Below, in pieces: positions 31,679 to 43,780 of a DNA stretch of 64,000 nucleotides. Position 1 is the first letter of the stretch, and the number at the start of each line of letters is the position of its first letter. The notes under the pieces were generated by a model. The model was not told the origin of the DNA. It searched no databases and saw only the letters and a list, made by a program, of their open reading frames with translations. The position numbers were made by a program, and so were the translations under genes. This DNA is from Micractinium sp. NFX-FRZ (lineage: Eukaryota; Chlorophyta; Trebouxiophyceae; Chlorellales; Chlorellaceae): assembly GCA_029339195.1 (NCBI GenBank), contig JAPTJF010000018.1:1-64000 (forward strand), given 5' to 3'.

Positions 31679-33653
31679 TCACTCCTCCTTCCTGTCGGAG
31701 CTGCTCTCGGCAGGCTTGGCGGGCGTGTGGCGCGGGATCTTGGCCACGATCTGCAGGGTGTGGGAGGGAACAGCCGGCGCCTTGTTGGCAGCAGGGAGGC
31801 CGTCCTGTCCACCAGGGTGCTGCCGGCTCCTCGGCATAGCAGACGTCAATGCAGTGCAGGGATGTTGGCTACTGCTCTGCCTCAACCCCATCCCGCGCCC
31901 TCCTCGCACTGCCCAGCATCCCGGGCTCACCCTGAATACACAGCGCGCCCTCGTGTTTTGAGTGCCGCTCTGCCCGTACCCCATCCCGCCCCCCTCACAC
32001 TGCTGTCCCACCATCCCCTCCCATCCCACCTTGTGCAGGTGCTTGTCGTACACAGAGGTCCACTGCGCGCGCGCCTTGTCCACCAGCCCGTCAATCTCGT
32101 CCTTCTTCAGCTCGTACACCTGCGGGAAGGCACGCAGACAAGGTGTCAACAATGTCAGGGGAAGTGGGGAGGCATCAACAACATTTGTCCGCCTGGTGGG
32201 TGCACCACACATACACCGGGATCGAAATGAAGCAGGCGGGCAACTTGGCACTAAGCTGCACCGCCAGGTAACCAGGCAGCAATGCCGGCAGGCTCCCCTG
32301 GGTGCGGTGAAGGCTGCCAGCAGCACTGCGGTAGCAGCCAGGCCCAGCACGACTCAGCACCCCTCTCAATTACACACCGGTCCAGCAGCCTCAGCAACGG
32401 GAGCGCACCTTGGGCGCGGTGAAGGCCGCCAGCACCAGGGTGTACGCCAGGCCCAGCAGGGAGACCAGGCCCGCCAGCTTGCCCACAAAGTAGAGCACGC
32501 CCACCACGGAGCCCGTCAGCAGCGGCTCGCGCCCCGTGGCCAGGCGGTTGGCATAGGCTGCAGGGGAGGCGGGGGAGCAGGTAAAGCATGAGTGACACAC
32601 AGCTGCAGCAAGGGCACGGCCAGCAGCCAGGCAGCAGCGGCCCTTGGGGCCAGAAAGCAAGCACAACCCCAAACGCAGTGGACATCCGTTTCCCCTGCTG
32701 CTCCCCAGCACGTGTTGTACAAGAGATGCAGACCTGCCTCAGGCCCCAAGCACGAATACTACTGGTGCCATTCCCCCCAATTAATTGAGCTCACCCAGGC
32801 CCTTGTTGACGTACACAGTGGCCTTCTCAGCCAGGTCCTTGGCCTCCGATGCCTGCACACCCTCCTTCAGCACGCGTGGCACCGGCACCGTGGGCCTGCA
32901 GGGCGCGGGCAGCATGTGCGCACGAGTGCATACTTAGGGGACTGCTGATGCACACGGTGCACCAGCCAAACGTGTTGGCCAGGTGTGGGCTAGGTTCCAC
33001 TGTTGCTTCTCCCCTGCTCCGCACATCGTGGCCACAGGCCGCCGCCATGGTGCGGCGCTCGCCCCCTCCTCCGGCACCCCGCCCAGCACCCACTTGTGCG
33101 TGAAGCTGGCCACATTGTTCCAGATGAAGCAGCCCAGCACCAGCGTCAGCAGCGTGTAGGCGGTGGTCTGCAGCAGGTTGACCGCGGCAAACTGCAAGAC
33201 GCCGAAGGCGACGGTAGCGGCGGTAAGCGCAATGGCGCTCTTCTTGGGGTCGCGCCACAGCAGGAGCTCCTCCTGCAGCGGTGGATCGAGGCCAAATTTG
33301 GGTCAAGCAGGAGGTGTGTGCGCCAAGGCACGGGGTTTCCTGAGGGTCGCCGAAGGGCGGGGGAACGAGGGGACGCGGGCGCCAGCTCGCAGGCCGGGCC
33401 GTCGAACTACACCAGGTCGTGGCCAAGGCTCGATCAGAGCGCCCCGCGCCCTGGTCGCTGCTTGGTAGCTCGCTGTGCAGGCATGGCATGTAGGGCTCGA
33501 TCGAGGTTCCAGGCACGGCCCACTAGGCTGTGCAGCATCCTAGCAGGGGTGTGTGGGTCGCCTAGTGCTGTTCTGGGCTCAGCGACGCCCAAAAGGACCA
33601 CTCACCAGCCTTGGGTCCTTCACAGGGAGCTTCACGCGGCTAGGAGTGGCCAT
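31679..33653 (-). CDS. Reticulon-family ER membrane-shaping protein, 212 aa
   Basis: Exons (minus): 33653-33606, 33272-33094, 32895-32795, 32557-32409, 32119-32030, 31750-31679; the frame closes at 212 aa. The reticulon homology domain starts right after a short N-terminus with ELLLWRDPKKSAIALTAATV, the hallmark LLxWRDPKKSA motif. The first hydrophobic hairpin follows (LLQTTAYTLLTLVLGCFIWNN). After a polar loop, LLTGSVVGVLYFVGKLAGLV and SLLGLAYTLVLAAF give the second hairpin. A helical YELKKDEIDGLVDKARAQW segment and a charged tail ending SSDRKEE follow. Such wedge hairpins bend tubular ER membranes. There is no KKXX end. Divergent from the DUF4604/TPR gene. Confidence 0.95.
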
Positions 33654-34096
33654 GGTGAGGATCTGTTGCTATTGCAGGGGTGGGGATCGTTGCCAAGGCA
33701 CTGGGAGCGGCGGGCCTTTTGCGGCGCGAAATACAAGAAAGGCCGCCTCCCATGCGCGCCTCTGCGCCTCCCTTGCGCCCCAAACAGTTTCTGTTCTTCT
33801 GCGTCAATTTTGTAACCAATTGGGCACGCACATCTGCCCTGCCTAGCACCGCCCTGTCGGCGCGCCCTGTTTGGTGCACTTGCCTGCAACTGCCGGCAGC
33901 CCTACACTGGTCGGGCAGAGTGGCTGCCACCGACCAGTGGCACGAGACGGCGTGCCGCGCTTGCTTGCTCGCCAGGGCAGGCGACAGGCGGCACCAGGCA
34001 GGAGCGGCGGCAGGAGCGGCAGCACAAACAGCTGTTGGCAGGGAGAGCTAGCAAAATTGGAACTGGTGCAGCACTTGCCAAACTAGCAGCACCGGC
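33654..34096. promoter_or_regulatory. Shared divergent promoter, reticulon (-) / DUF4604-TPR (+)
   Basis: 443 bp between opposite start codons. No specific motif recognised. Confidence 0.55.
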
Positions 34097-36706
34097 ATGG
34101 GCAGGCGGCGGGGCGGAGGCAGGGGAGGGCGTGGCGGAGGTGGCGGGGGCGAAGATGGCGGTGGGGGGCGGATGGAGGACCAGTATGGAGAAACGATGAT
34201 TGGGCAGGTGGGGTGCAGAGCCACTGCCGCTGCCTGCCATCAATGCTGCTGGCAATGATGTCAGATGCCACGGGGATGGTCTCAAACTTGCTGATGCCCT
34301 TGCTGGCGCTGGCTGCCTGCCTGCGCCGCCGCACATCTCCAGCACATCTCCAGCACATGGGAGTGCCACCACGCAACTGAAACACCATGGCCTGCATCTC
34401 ATGCTGTTTGGGCGGCCTGCAGGACAAGGGCGAGCACTTTGGATTTGCCGGGCGGGGCGGCGGCGGCAGCAAGGGCGGCGACGCCGGCAGCCGCACCAAG
34501 CCCGGCACCGATGTAGCGTTCATCCGTCATGTGATGCAGGGCTGGAGGTTTGGGCGTGCGGGTGGCGCTTGTTCTGGGTTGTACCTATGCAGCAAGCCGG
34601 ACACCGGCGGTGTTTGGTTGGCACATGAGCAAGGCTGGAGGGGGGAGCAAGGTTGGAAGCAGGCAGGTGGGCTTGGGGCTTAAACGTGAGGAGCCGCCGG
34701 CTTGCCTCGCCCCCAACATTTCACATCCCTCCCTTCCTTTCCTCCCTTTGTTGTACACACTGCTGCAGGTGCCCAAGTTCCTTCAGGCGCATGCTCACAT
34801 GCTGAACAAGGCGGTTGAGGAGGAGCCTGAGGCGGCAGCTCTGGCAGCCAAGTATGACAGCGGGGGGGAGGAGGAGGGGCACGACGACGAAGAAGACCAG
34901 CAGGCAAGCTGGCAGTGGTCAGCACGTGTGGATGGCTAGCGTTCGGCAAGGGGCCGCCTGCAGGCCAGGGGCAGAGATCGTGGAGCTGCTGTTGCTACTG
35001 CTGCCTGGCAGATGGGAGCTGCTCGCACTGCACAGCCGTTCAACCATGCTGCACATCGCTCTGTCCGGCCGTATGCCCGCCCGTCTTCCAGCCGGCTTGC
35101 TGCTGCCTCCGCCTTCACCTGCATACCATCCCCACACCACCACCTGCCTGCCGCCAGGACTCCCTGCGGCGGGGAACCAAGCACGCCCCCAGCCTGTCTG
35201 CTTGCCTGCCCACCTGCCTACCCACATACACCCCGCCCTGCGACCACCCTCCCCACACTCCCCTGTCCTGCGCACCGGCCCTCCCCACATCCCCCTATCT
35301 TGCCCAACTGCAGGAGGCGCTGCGACGGGCGATGTATGCATCACGCCAGCCTGCCTGCCTGCCTCCCGCACCCCTTCATCTGCCCGCCTGCCTGCTTATT
35401 TGCCTGCAACCCCTCCCGGCCCCCCGACCTGGGCGCCTGCAGGAGGCGCTGCGGCGTGCGATTGAGCAGGACCCTTCCCTGCTGGCGCAGCACCCGGAGC
35501 TGCAGTCGGTGGCCGACCGAGCGGCGGCGGAAGCTGTCAAAGCAAAGGGCAACGCCGCCTTCTCAGCCGGCAAGATGGAGGAGGCTGTCCAGCTCTTCTC
35601 CCGCTGCATCGAGCTGGACGGGAGCAACCACATTTACTGGAGCAACCGGGCGGCGGCGCACATGGGGTTGAAGGACTACCGGGCGGCTGCGCGGGATGCG
35701 ACACGATGCACTGAGCTGAAGCCTGGGTGGGCCAAGGGGTGGAGCCGCCTGGGTGCGGCCTTCTATGGGATGGAGGACTATGTGGAGGTGGGTGGTAGTA
35801 GTAAACTGAGAGCAAACAAGGAGTTGTTTGGTACATTGGAGGCGGAGCTGGCTGGGGCTGGCGTCCTACCGGTTGGAGGACTGCTTGAAGATGGGTGGCT
35901 GGTTGGGGGAAGCACATGAGAGTCTGCTGTTTGAATGGTGCAACTGGGCCAACCTGCGTTTTGGCCTACTCTGGGGTGTGGCAGGCTGTCATATGTTGCA
36001 GAGGAGGCTTGAGAACACGGGGTGGGGCAGGTGGCTACATCTCCGCTGCATGTGATGCTAGGCGTGCTGCTCTGCGTTCCAGTGCTCCCGCTGCCCACGC
36101 CTGCCCTGCCCACGGCTCTGCCTGCAGGCGCGTGAGGCATATGAGCGGGCACGCAAGCTGGAGCCGAATGATGCACAGCTGCAGGTGGCGCTGCAGAGAG
36201 CGTCGGCCAAGGAGGCCAAGCAGGTGTGTGTGTGCATGTGCACACCTGCGCCTGTGTGCTCCTATTTCGGAAGTGTTGTTGCCCCTTCTCTTTTGGGCTG
36301 GCTTGGAAGAGAGCTGCACCCTGGGCCCCGTCCTGGTGGCGGACGCCACACTGGGGTTCTAGGGGCTGGGGTGTGTGGGGCACCCCCTGCCGCCGGCAGC
36401 CTGGAGACAAAATCAGGATTTAGTTGGGGAGTGCCGAGCACTTGGAGCAGCCTGCGCTTGCACCTTCTGCTCCAACACCTGGGCGCTTGTTCCGGTCCCA
36501 TCCGCCGTTTTCCCTGCACATCACCCCGCCCCCTGCAGGTGTCCGAGGGCAAGCATGTGTTCAAACGGCGGCTGGATGATGAAGCCAAGGAGAGGGAGGG
36601 CGGCAGCAAGCGGCAGCAGACGGTGCAGCCGTCGGCGGCACGGAAGCAGAAGACGCTGCTGAGCTTTGGGGGCGACGAGGAGGCAGGGGAGGAGGAGGAG
36701 GGGTAA
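34097..36706 (+). CDS. DUF4604 (KIAA1143-like) protein with an embedded TPR domain, 320 aa
   Basis: Exons: 34097-34207, 34423-34530, 34769-34903, 35443-35787, 36128-36223, 36539-36706; all phase 0. A Gly/Arg-rich start (MGRRRGGGRGGRGG) leads to TKPGTDVAFIRH and VPKFLQAHAHML, resembling the N-terminal VSYVRPxxPxFLxxF signature of DUF4604/KIAA1143 proteins. Residues about 130-260 form a three-repeat TPR of the HOP/STI1 type (AKGNAAFSAGKMEEAVQLFS, NRAAAHMGLKDYRAAARDAT, GAAFYGMEDYVEAREAYERA). The C-terminus returns to DUF4604 character: a basic stretch, then KQKTLLSFGGDEEAGEEEEG, like the SLLSFDNEDE ending of that family. The exon-2 donor (CAT/GTGATG) is the least certain junction. Intron 3 uses a GC donor (CAG/GCAAGC at 34904). 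Confidence 0.82.
35311..35340 (+). repeat. Copy of the exon-4 acceptor and start inside intron 3 of the DUF4604/TPR gene
   Basis: CTGCAG/GAGGCGCTGCG at 35314 repeats the true exon-4 start at 35443, 129 bp downstream, reading EALRRAMYA versus the true EALRRAIEQ. The AG is intact and the frame between the copies stays open, so this site could be used as an alternative acceptor. Confidence 0.9.
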
Positions 36707-37024
36707 CATGGCAGCCCTCAAGGTTTCTGGCGCGGGGCATTGTACTGTCGGTTGCTGCAAGGGGCAAGACAGGGCGCCGGCGCCTGCGGGTCACCCACTG
36801 TATTCCTACTGCCGTGGCGCCCCACTTCCCGTTCTGCTCATTGTGACGTGTCGTTGTATCAAAGCACTGAGTTTTGACCACCCTACAGGCCCCAGCTCCC
36901 CAGGAACCGGCTGGCTCAGTGGAGTGTTGACGCCGGCCAGCCTGGCTGGGCCCAGATCACTCCACAGGACCAAACTCTCGCACGCGTCCCGCTCTGCACA
37001 CTTCGCTCGCTACCTGCGCTCACC
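36707..37024. other. Spacer between two plus-strand genes
   Basis: 318 bp holding the 3' flank of the DUF4604/TPR gene and the DGD1 promoter and leader. No other element seen. Confidence 0.5.
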
Positions 37025-40000
37025 ATGGCGTCCAGCGAGCAGCCCACGGGGGCGCAGTGGCCTCCTCCGGGCCTGGCCAAGCTGCAGCGGAGCCTCTCCA
37101 CGCAGCACGCGATAGTGCCGCTGCAGCGGGTGTCCTCGACTCTCGAGGATGTCAAGAAGAACTCTCTGGCAGTAGTGCAGAAAGCGCAGACGGCCCTGCA
37201 AGGCGGACTCTCCTCCGCTTCTACAGACAGCGACTGGGCGCTGCTCAAGCGCCTCCCAGAATCGCGCAGCTCAGTGTCCCGCATGCGCCGAGTCGCCAGC
37301 GACACCAACTTCCAGGCGCCGCGGCCGACGGGACGCCTGCTGCTGCAGCGCCCGCCTTCCGCCGTGCCGCCCGGGGGCGCGCCGCAAACGGGTGCAGGAG
37401 CAGCCGCAGAACCCAGGCAGCAGCTGCACCAGCACTTGCAGCTCACACGCGAGCAGCAGCGGCAGGCGGACGCCTGGGACTGGCTGTCAGCGCTGAACAG
37501 CACGCTCAACCAGGCTCGCGCGGCGCAGCAGACGCGGTTCCAGCTGTCGCGTGCGGGACTTGAGGAGCAGGTGGGCAGGGTGGAGGCTGCCCCTGGCTAG
37601 TGCCACGGTGCTTAAGGCCTGTATCGCAGGGCATGCGCGTGCGGCGGCCTGTGGGCGTGCCAGTGAGGGGCACCAGCTTGTGAAGTGTCTGGCGCCCCTG
37701 CCCTGCCGCATGAACGCTGTGCTGCACGTCGGCGCCCCAACAACCCAGCACCCACCTGCCCAGCACCCACGTACACCCCTTGCCCTCTTCCGACTCCCCT
37801 CCGCAGGCCAAGCAGCTGGTGCACAGCGCCTCCAGCATGAGCCTGGCTGAGGTGAAGCAGCAGCTGCTTCAGAAGCCCAAGGCGGCCCTCACAAACGCGG
37901 CGCAGACGCTGGAGAACTGCCAGGCTAACCTTGCCAGCCTGCAGACCAGCCTGAGCCAGAGCCTGCAGACCAGCCTGGCAGAGGGGCGGGTCACTCTGGA
38001 GCGCCACCTGTCCACCCTGGGTGAGCCCGGATCACCCAGCACCAGCGCCAGCAGATTGGCCGCCCTGCTGAGCCCGCAGCGGCTCAGCGCACTGGCCAGC
38101 GGTGCGGCAGCAGCAGAGGGCAGCGGCGGCGGCGGCGGCGAGGAGCAGCAGCAGGCGGGCAGCAGCGACGCGATGCCGCCGTGGTCGCTGCTGCCGGCGC
38201 CCATGCGGGGGCGCGAGGCGGCAGCTATTGAGGCTTTGGTGACGGAAGATGAGCAGGAGGAGGAGGAGGCGGCGAGCGGGGGCCTGTGGGGCCCCTTCCA
38301 GGTGGGTGCACAAGGCCGAGTGGTGCATGACCTACTTTGGATGGGGAGGTCTTCAGGGAACGATGGCTGCTGCACGCCCCACGTGGACGGCGGGCCTGTT
38401 TGCACGAAAGGCAGATTGGTTAATCGCGCAGCCAAGCCTGATGGATGCGTGCCATTGTTGGAGGGCCTGTCAAGGACCATAGCGGGGACAGAGAGCTCGG
38501 CACGCAAGCTTGTGCTGTGCCATCAGCCTATGCTGGTCTCATGCTGCACTTCACACGCCACCCGGGCTCGCTGCCTGCCCGCTCCATCCCCTCCCCCCCG
38601 GCCTGCAGCGGCGCGCGCGGCAGCGCCGGCGCACCAAGGAGGAGCCGCAGGGCAGCAGCTTGCGGGAGGAGGGGCGGCAGGTGCTGATTGTCACCACTGC
38701 CGCCCTCCCGTGGATGACGGGGACGGCGGTCAACCCTCTGCTGCGTGCGGCATACCTGGCACGGGACAGGGGTCGCAAGGTGACCCTGATGATCCCGTGG
38801 CTGGCAAAGACGGATCAGTCCAAGGTCTTCCCCAACAACACAACCTTTGACACGCCGGAGCAGCAGGAGAAGGTGGGCGCGCGGGGACCGTGTATGAATG
38901 AATGGGTGCATGCTGGCGCTGCGGGTGGGTGGTTGTAGGTGGGTATATGTAGGTGTAGGTGGATATAGGGTGCAAAGATCGGCGCAGCATGAGAGCAGGC
39001 AGCTGGCAGCTCTGTCCTGCCAGGTCCAGCTAGGGGGGCAGCGCAACAACCTGCCATTCGTCCACATCGGCGTGAGAAGCTTTCACTAGGGAAGGCGCTC
39101 GCTTCACCATCCTACCTGCTCTTTCCAAATGGGTGCTGGAAAGCGCGCCAGGCGACCGCTTATCTCCCCTTCCTTGGATCAACAATGAAAGCCTTTATCC
39201 CTGACGCCCTCCCCACCTGCAGTACGTGCGCGACTGGGTGGAGAAGCGCACCGGCTTTGAGTCCGACTTCAAGGTCACCTTCTACCCGGGGCGCTACGCG
39301 CCCGAAAAGTGCTCCATCCTGCCGGTGGGGGACCCCACGCAGTACGTGCCCGACCACGAGGTGAGGCGGCAACGACAGCACAGCCAGGGCGCGTTGCAGC
39401 GTGTGTGGCTGCTAGGATGAGGTGGCAGCAGTGCAACAAGCACAAACAGTGCTGGTGCTGGGCAGCAGCACGGTGTGGGCTAGTGCTTTGTGCATGTGTT
39501 CCGTGCACTGGCGCCTGCGCCTTCCTGCGCCCAAACCACGTCTTGTCCCCTTATCCCCGCTGCACACAGGCTGACGTGGCGATCCTGGAGGAGCCAGAGC
39601 ACCTGAACTGGTACCACCACGGGCGGCGGTGGACCGACAAGTTCAACCACGTGGTGGGCGTGGTGCACACCAACTACCTGGACTATGCACGCAGGTGGGG
39701 CAGGGGAGCAGTGCAGCATGGCTGGCGGGGGTGGCAGTGTGGGCGTGGCGCAGGGTGGTGCGGGCGGGCGGCGCACCGCGCAAACTTGAGGGGCGGAGGA
39801 TGTCATGTTTGAGAAGAAGTTTTGGTCGCAAGGGGCCTTCCCTCCACGAGAACGCGTTCTCAAGCTGGCTGCATGTGCGTGAAGAAGTGCAGGCGCCTAC
39901 GGCCTGGTCAGCTGCAGCTGTGCTGCTGCTCCCTGCCTCTTTTGTTTCTGGCGTGAGCAGTTTCCTGTACTCATTATCCTCGTCTGTTCTCGTCTGTTCC

Positions 40001-43000
40001 TTACCATCAGGGAGGAGGGCGGCGACACCAAGGAGTTCCTGCTCAAGCACATCAACAACTGGGTGAGTGCAGGGGTGGGTGGGTGTTGAGGGAGCAGCGG
40101 GCACTACTAAATGCAGTGATGGTAGGTATGTGACAGCAGCCAGCAGGGAGGTGGCAAGTGACTGGGACCATAGGGCAAGTGGCTGCCGCTGTGGCAGCGC
40201 CAGGGGCTGTTATGCGGTGCAGCGAACAATAATAGGGGCGTGCTGCTTGTTGTGCCTCCCTGCCACCCCAAAGGCAGTGCCACCACCCCCTGGCACTGCA
40301 GTCCACTGCCTCTGCGCAAACTCCTGCCCCCTCCCTCACCCTCGTCCAGCCTCCCTGCCCCTGAGCACCTTGCCCCCCACTGCCCACCCTCCTCCTGTAC
40401 CGCAGGTCTGCCGCGTGTACTGCCACAAGGTGGTCAAGCTGAGCGACGCTGTGCAGCCGCTGCCCAAGCAGACCACGGAGTTTGTGCACGGCGTGGCAGA
40501 GAGCTTCCTAAACGTGGGGGAGAAGAAGGCGCAGCCGCCGGCGGAGGGAGGGAAGCGGTGAGCAGCGCTGCGCCGTGCAGGGCGGGGGGGCCCGGTTGCG
40601 CGCTCCGGCTGGCGGCGCCGTGCCGGGTGGAGTGCGGCCTGGACGGCAAGTGGCCTGCACGGCAACCAGCCTTCGCTCTCTGGCCACCTCCCCTACGCAT
40701 CGCCTGCGTTGCCCCCACCCAATGCTGCTCTTTTCTCTCTCTCTCTTCACCTCCCAGTGCCTTGCTTGTCTCACCCGCCTGGCAGCTCTCAGCGGGCCCA
40801 ACGCTAACGGTTCAACTTCCCTGCTCCCTCCTGCCTGCCTGCCCCGCAGCTTCCAGCGCGGCGCCTACTTCATCGGCAAGGTGGTGTGGGCCAAGGGGTA
40901 CACTGAGCTGCTGGAGCTGATGACCAAGCACAGCAAGCAGCACGGGGATGTGCACATGGACTGCTACGGGACGGGGGAGGACCTGGAGGCGGTGAGTGCA
41001 TGGGGGGCAGCAGGGGGAGCGTGTGCTTGGGAGCTAGGAGCGGGCGCCTGTGCAAGCTGTGGAGCTTGAGCGTGGAGGGGAGGCAAGCTGCTGGGTTGCT
41101 TGTTGGGAGTGGCTGCGGCTGCTTGTGCACCCGCATGTGCTTGTGTGCACGCCTGCCTCCTGGCTTGGCCGGCAGAGCAGCTGTGCGCCCCGCCATTCGC
41201 GTGCCCTCTCCCTTCATCCTCCTCGCCTCCCTTCTTCACATTGCCTGCCTGCCTGCCATGCCCATGCCTGCACCTGACCCCCTTCTCAAACCACTCTGCC
41301 CCCACCCGCGTCCACGCCTCCTCAACCCGCAGGTGAAGCGGGAGGCTGAGCAGCGCAGGCTGGACCTTCAGTTCCACGGGGCCAAGGACCACCTGGACAC
41401 ATCGATGCACGAGTACCAGGTAGGGTGGGGGTTACGCTGTTGAGGGGATGGGAAGTTGAGCCAGGGTGGTGGGCAGCCAAAGGATACGTGCGTGCATGCG
41501 TGAGCACCGTCAACAAGCCCCTCGCCTGGCGACAGTGGCCTCTCGTCTCCCCGCCTACCCTCTGCCTCCACCTCCGCCACACCCGCATCTGACCTCCCTG
41601 CCCGTCTGCATATTCTTTATGCCACCGGTCCTTCTCCAACCATCTATGTCGCATGCTGTGGCAGCCACCACCTGCCTCCCAATCCCCTGTGCAACACGAT
41701 TAAACAAAGCCACATCCCCCCTTTTTTTCCTCACGCACCAGGTGTTCATCAACCCCTCCACCTCTGATGTCGTGGCCACCACCACGGCGGAGGCGCTGGC
41801 CATGGGCAAGTGGGTCATCTGCGCAGACCACCCCTCCAACCGCTTCTTCTCGCAGTTCAAGAACTGCCTCATCTTCAAGTGAGTAGGAAGAGCAGCTTGC
41901 TGGGAAGCAGGTTGCTGCCTGGCACGCAGGTTGCTGCCTGGCGCGCAGGTTGCTGCCTGGCACGCAGGTTGCTGCCTGGCAAGCGGGTTGCTGCCTGGCA
42001 AGCGGGTTGCTGCCTGGCACGCAGGTTGCTGCCTGGCACGCAGGGGATGGCTGCGTCGACTGCCACTGCCATGACGGCAGCAGGGGTTGGGGGGCAGGCG
42101 TGAGCTCTTGTGTTCTTGGCGGCTTAGAGTGACTGGGGGGGATGGGGTGGCTGGGTGGCTGGCAATTCCCCCGCCAGGTGGTGCTGCCGGGCAGGGCTGG
42201 CAGGCGGCGCAGCTGGTTGGCTGGTCGCCTGAAGGTTGGTTGGTTGAGCAGTGCCTCACCGTCCTTTCTCTGCTGCCGTCCTTTTTTCTCCGCAGGAGCC
42301 CCGAGGAGTTCTCCCAGCACGTGGAGCACGCGCTGCAGCACGAGCCCCACCCCATGGACACCGAGGAGCGGCGCAACCTCACTTGGGAGGCAGCCACGGA
42401 GCGCTTCCTGGACGTGACGGGTGCGCGCCGGGGTGTTGCTCCCAATCCGCCTTCTTGGCAGTGGCGTTGTCAAAGGGTGCAGCACGGAAAGTTGTGTGGG
42501 GATGCAGCATGGGGGCACCTCACATGGGAGGCAGCCGTGCAGCACTCTTTTGAGGAAGTCGTGGGCGGGCAGCTGGGGCGGTGCTCTTGGTACGCGTTGT
42601 GCCTTGCCTGGGCGTGCCGAGTCGATATGAACCTGTGTTGAGCGACCCTCCCCTCTCTGTTGGTCGACCTCAGCCACCTGCGCCTCCCCACCCATCACAT
42701 TGTGCACCGAATGCCCGCTGGCGCACCCCCTACCGCCAACCCTGCCTCTGGGCTCTTTCCCCCAGCCCCCTTGGACAGCCTGCTTTGGGGCGCCGCTGTA
42801 ACAAACACTCGGCCGCTCACACTTGCACTCACCCTCCCCCCACGCTTCCTTGGGCTGCAGAGCTGACGGCCAAGGACCTGAAGCCCTCGCGCATGGACAA
42901 CCTGCTGTGGAATGCGCACAAGGCGCTGACGGGGTCGGAGCCGTTCCGCAACGCGGCCGGGGCGGGCGCCAACACGCGCGACGCCCCGCAGCGCATCCTG

Positions 43001-43092
43001 GATTACGACCCGGCGGCGTCAGAGATGCCCGGCCTGTTTGACGACCGCCGCCGCATGACCCCCAAGCCGCCCGCTGGCGCGGCAGCAGGCAG

Positions 43093-43123
<31 letters not shown>

Positions 43124-43183
43124 CCGGCAGCGGCGCGGGCAGTCCCAGTCGCCCCGGTGGCGCGCGCCAAGCAGCGCGTGTGA
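37025..43183 (+). CDS. DGD1: Digalactosyldiacylglycerol synthase (DGD1-type), 861 aa, 12 exons
   Basis: Exons: 37025-37570, 37807-38301, 38609-38872, 39223-39360, 39570-39694, 40011-40062, 40406-40557, 40850-40991, 41333-41419, 41742-41878, 42296-42420, 42861-43183; 862 codons, perfect phase. It transfers galactose from UDP-galactose to MGDG, making DGDG on the plastid outer envelope. Residues 1-370 are the long N-terminal extension of the DGD1 branch (absent from DGD2), rich in coiled-coil-like Gln/Leu. The GT4-type glycosyltransferase follows: [95 protein letters not shown], and [20 protein letters not shown] in the nucleotide-sugar region. The C-terminal 60 residues are Ala/Pro-rich and not conserved. 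Confidence 0.97.
41908..42043. repeat. Tandem array of a 19-bp unit (about 7 copies) in DGD1 intron 10
   Basis: The unit CAGGTTGCTGCCTGGCACG repeats about seven times with A/G variants (CACG, CGCG, CAAG). Units abut without spacers, so this is a minisatellite, not a CRISPR. It starts 30 bp after the exon-10 donor. Confidence 0.95.
42516..42566 (+). repeat. Decayed copy of exon-11 sequence inside DGD1 intron 11
   Basis: ACCTCACATGGGAGGCAGCC at 42517 repeats the exon-11 stretch from 42376 encoding [11 protein letters not shown], 141 bp upstream. The copy diverges after about 25 bp. Confidence 0.85.
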
Positions 43184-43780
43184 GCGCCGCCTGTGGGCTT
43201 GCCTCGACTCTCTCTCCCTCGTACGCCTGAAGGCGCCCCCTGTTTGGCACTGATGACGGTCTCCCGTGTGTGTGTCTCTCTCTGTGCTTGCGTGTGTCCA
43301 TTGAAGCGTGCATAACCGAAGCCTGTTTCCTCTGCTGCTGTGATGCTGTTGTGGGTCCTTTGGGATCGCGTGTGCCCGTGCAAGACTGAACGACCCCCTC
43401 CACTCCTGATCTCTTCCCTCCCTCTTGATCCGATCCTCGTTCCCCCAGGACCGCCTAGGCTCGCTGTATTATACTGCTGCTCTTTTGGCGCCCCCTTTTG
43501 CCTTGCCCTGTGTGCCCCCGCATGCCAGGCACACGCCTGGTGCTTTTGGCCGGCGGCGCTGCCGCCTGCTCACCCATGCCTCCCACCGTCCTTACGTCTG
43601 GCAGTTGCACACCAGTGGCAGTTGCACGACATGCGAGCAGAGGTGAAGGAGCAAGCAGACGAGGACAGCAGGAGGAGCAACAGTGGGGTCCATAGGAGCA
43701 ACACAAGAGGCAGCAGGGACGCATCAGCAAGCACTGAGCAAAGCATACAGAGAAGCACGGCAAACGCAGCATCCAGCACT
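43184..43780. other. Convergent 3' flanks of DGD1 and SEN2
   Basis: About 600 bp, T/C-rich after the DGD1 stop, with a GT-rich patch near 43265-43300. No gene recognised. Confidence 0.55.

Noticed and set aside
35323..35442. Starting exon 4 of the DUF4604/TPR gene at the upstream acceptor
   Set aside because: The added segment is Pro/Cys/Leu-rich pyrimidine-tract translation, and the downstream acceptor has the better tract and joins conserved TPR sequence directly. Kept only as a possible isoform.
41908..42043. CRISPR array
   Set aside because: Direct repeats abut with no unique spacers, and the locus is a eukaryotic intron.
41700..43403. A 567-codon minus-strand frame opposite DGD1
   Set aside because: It runs through DGD1 exons, introns and the 19-bp array alike. 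The plus strand carries a complete conserved protein, so this is a GC-rich shadow.
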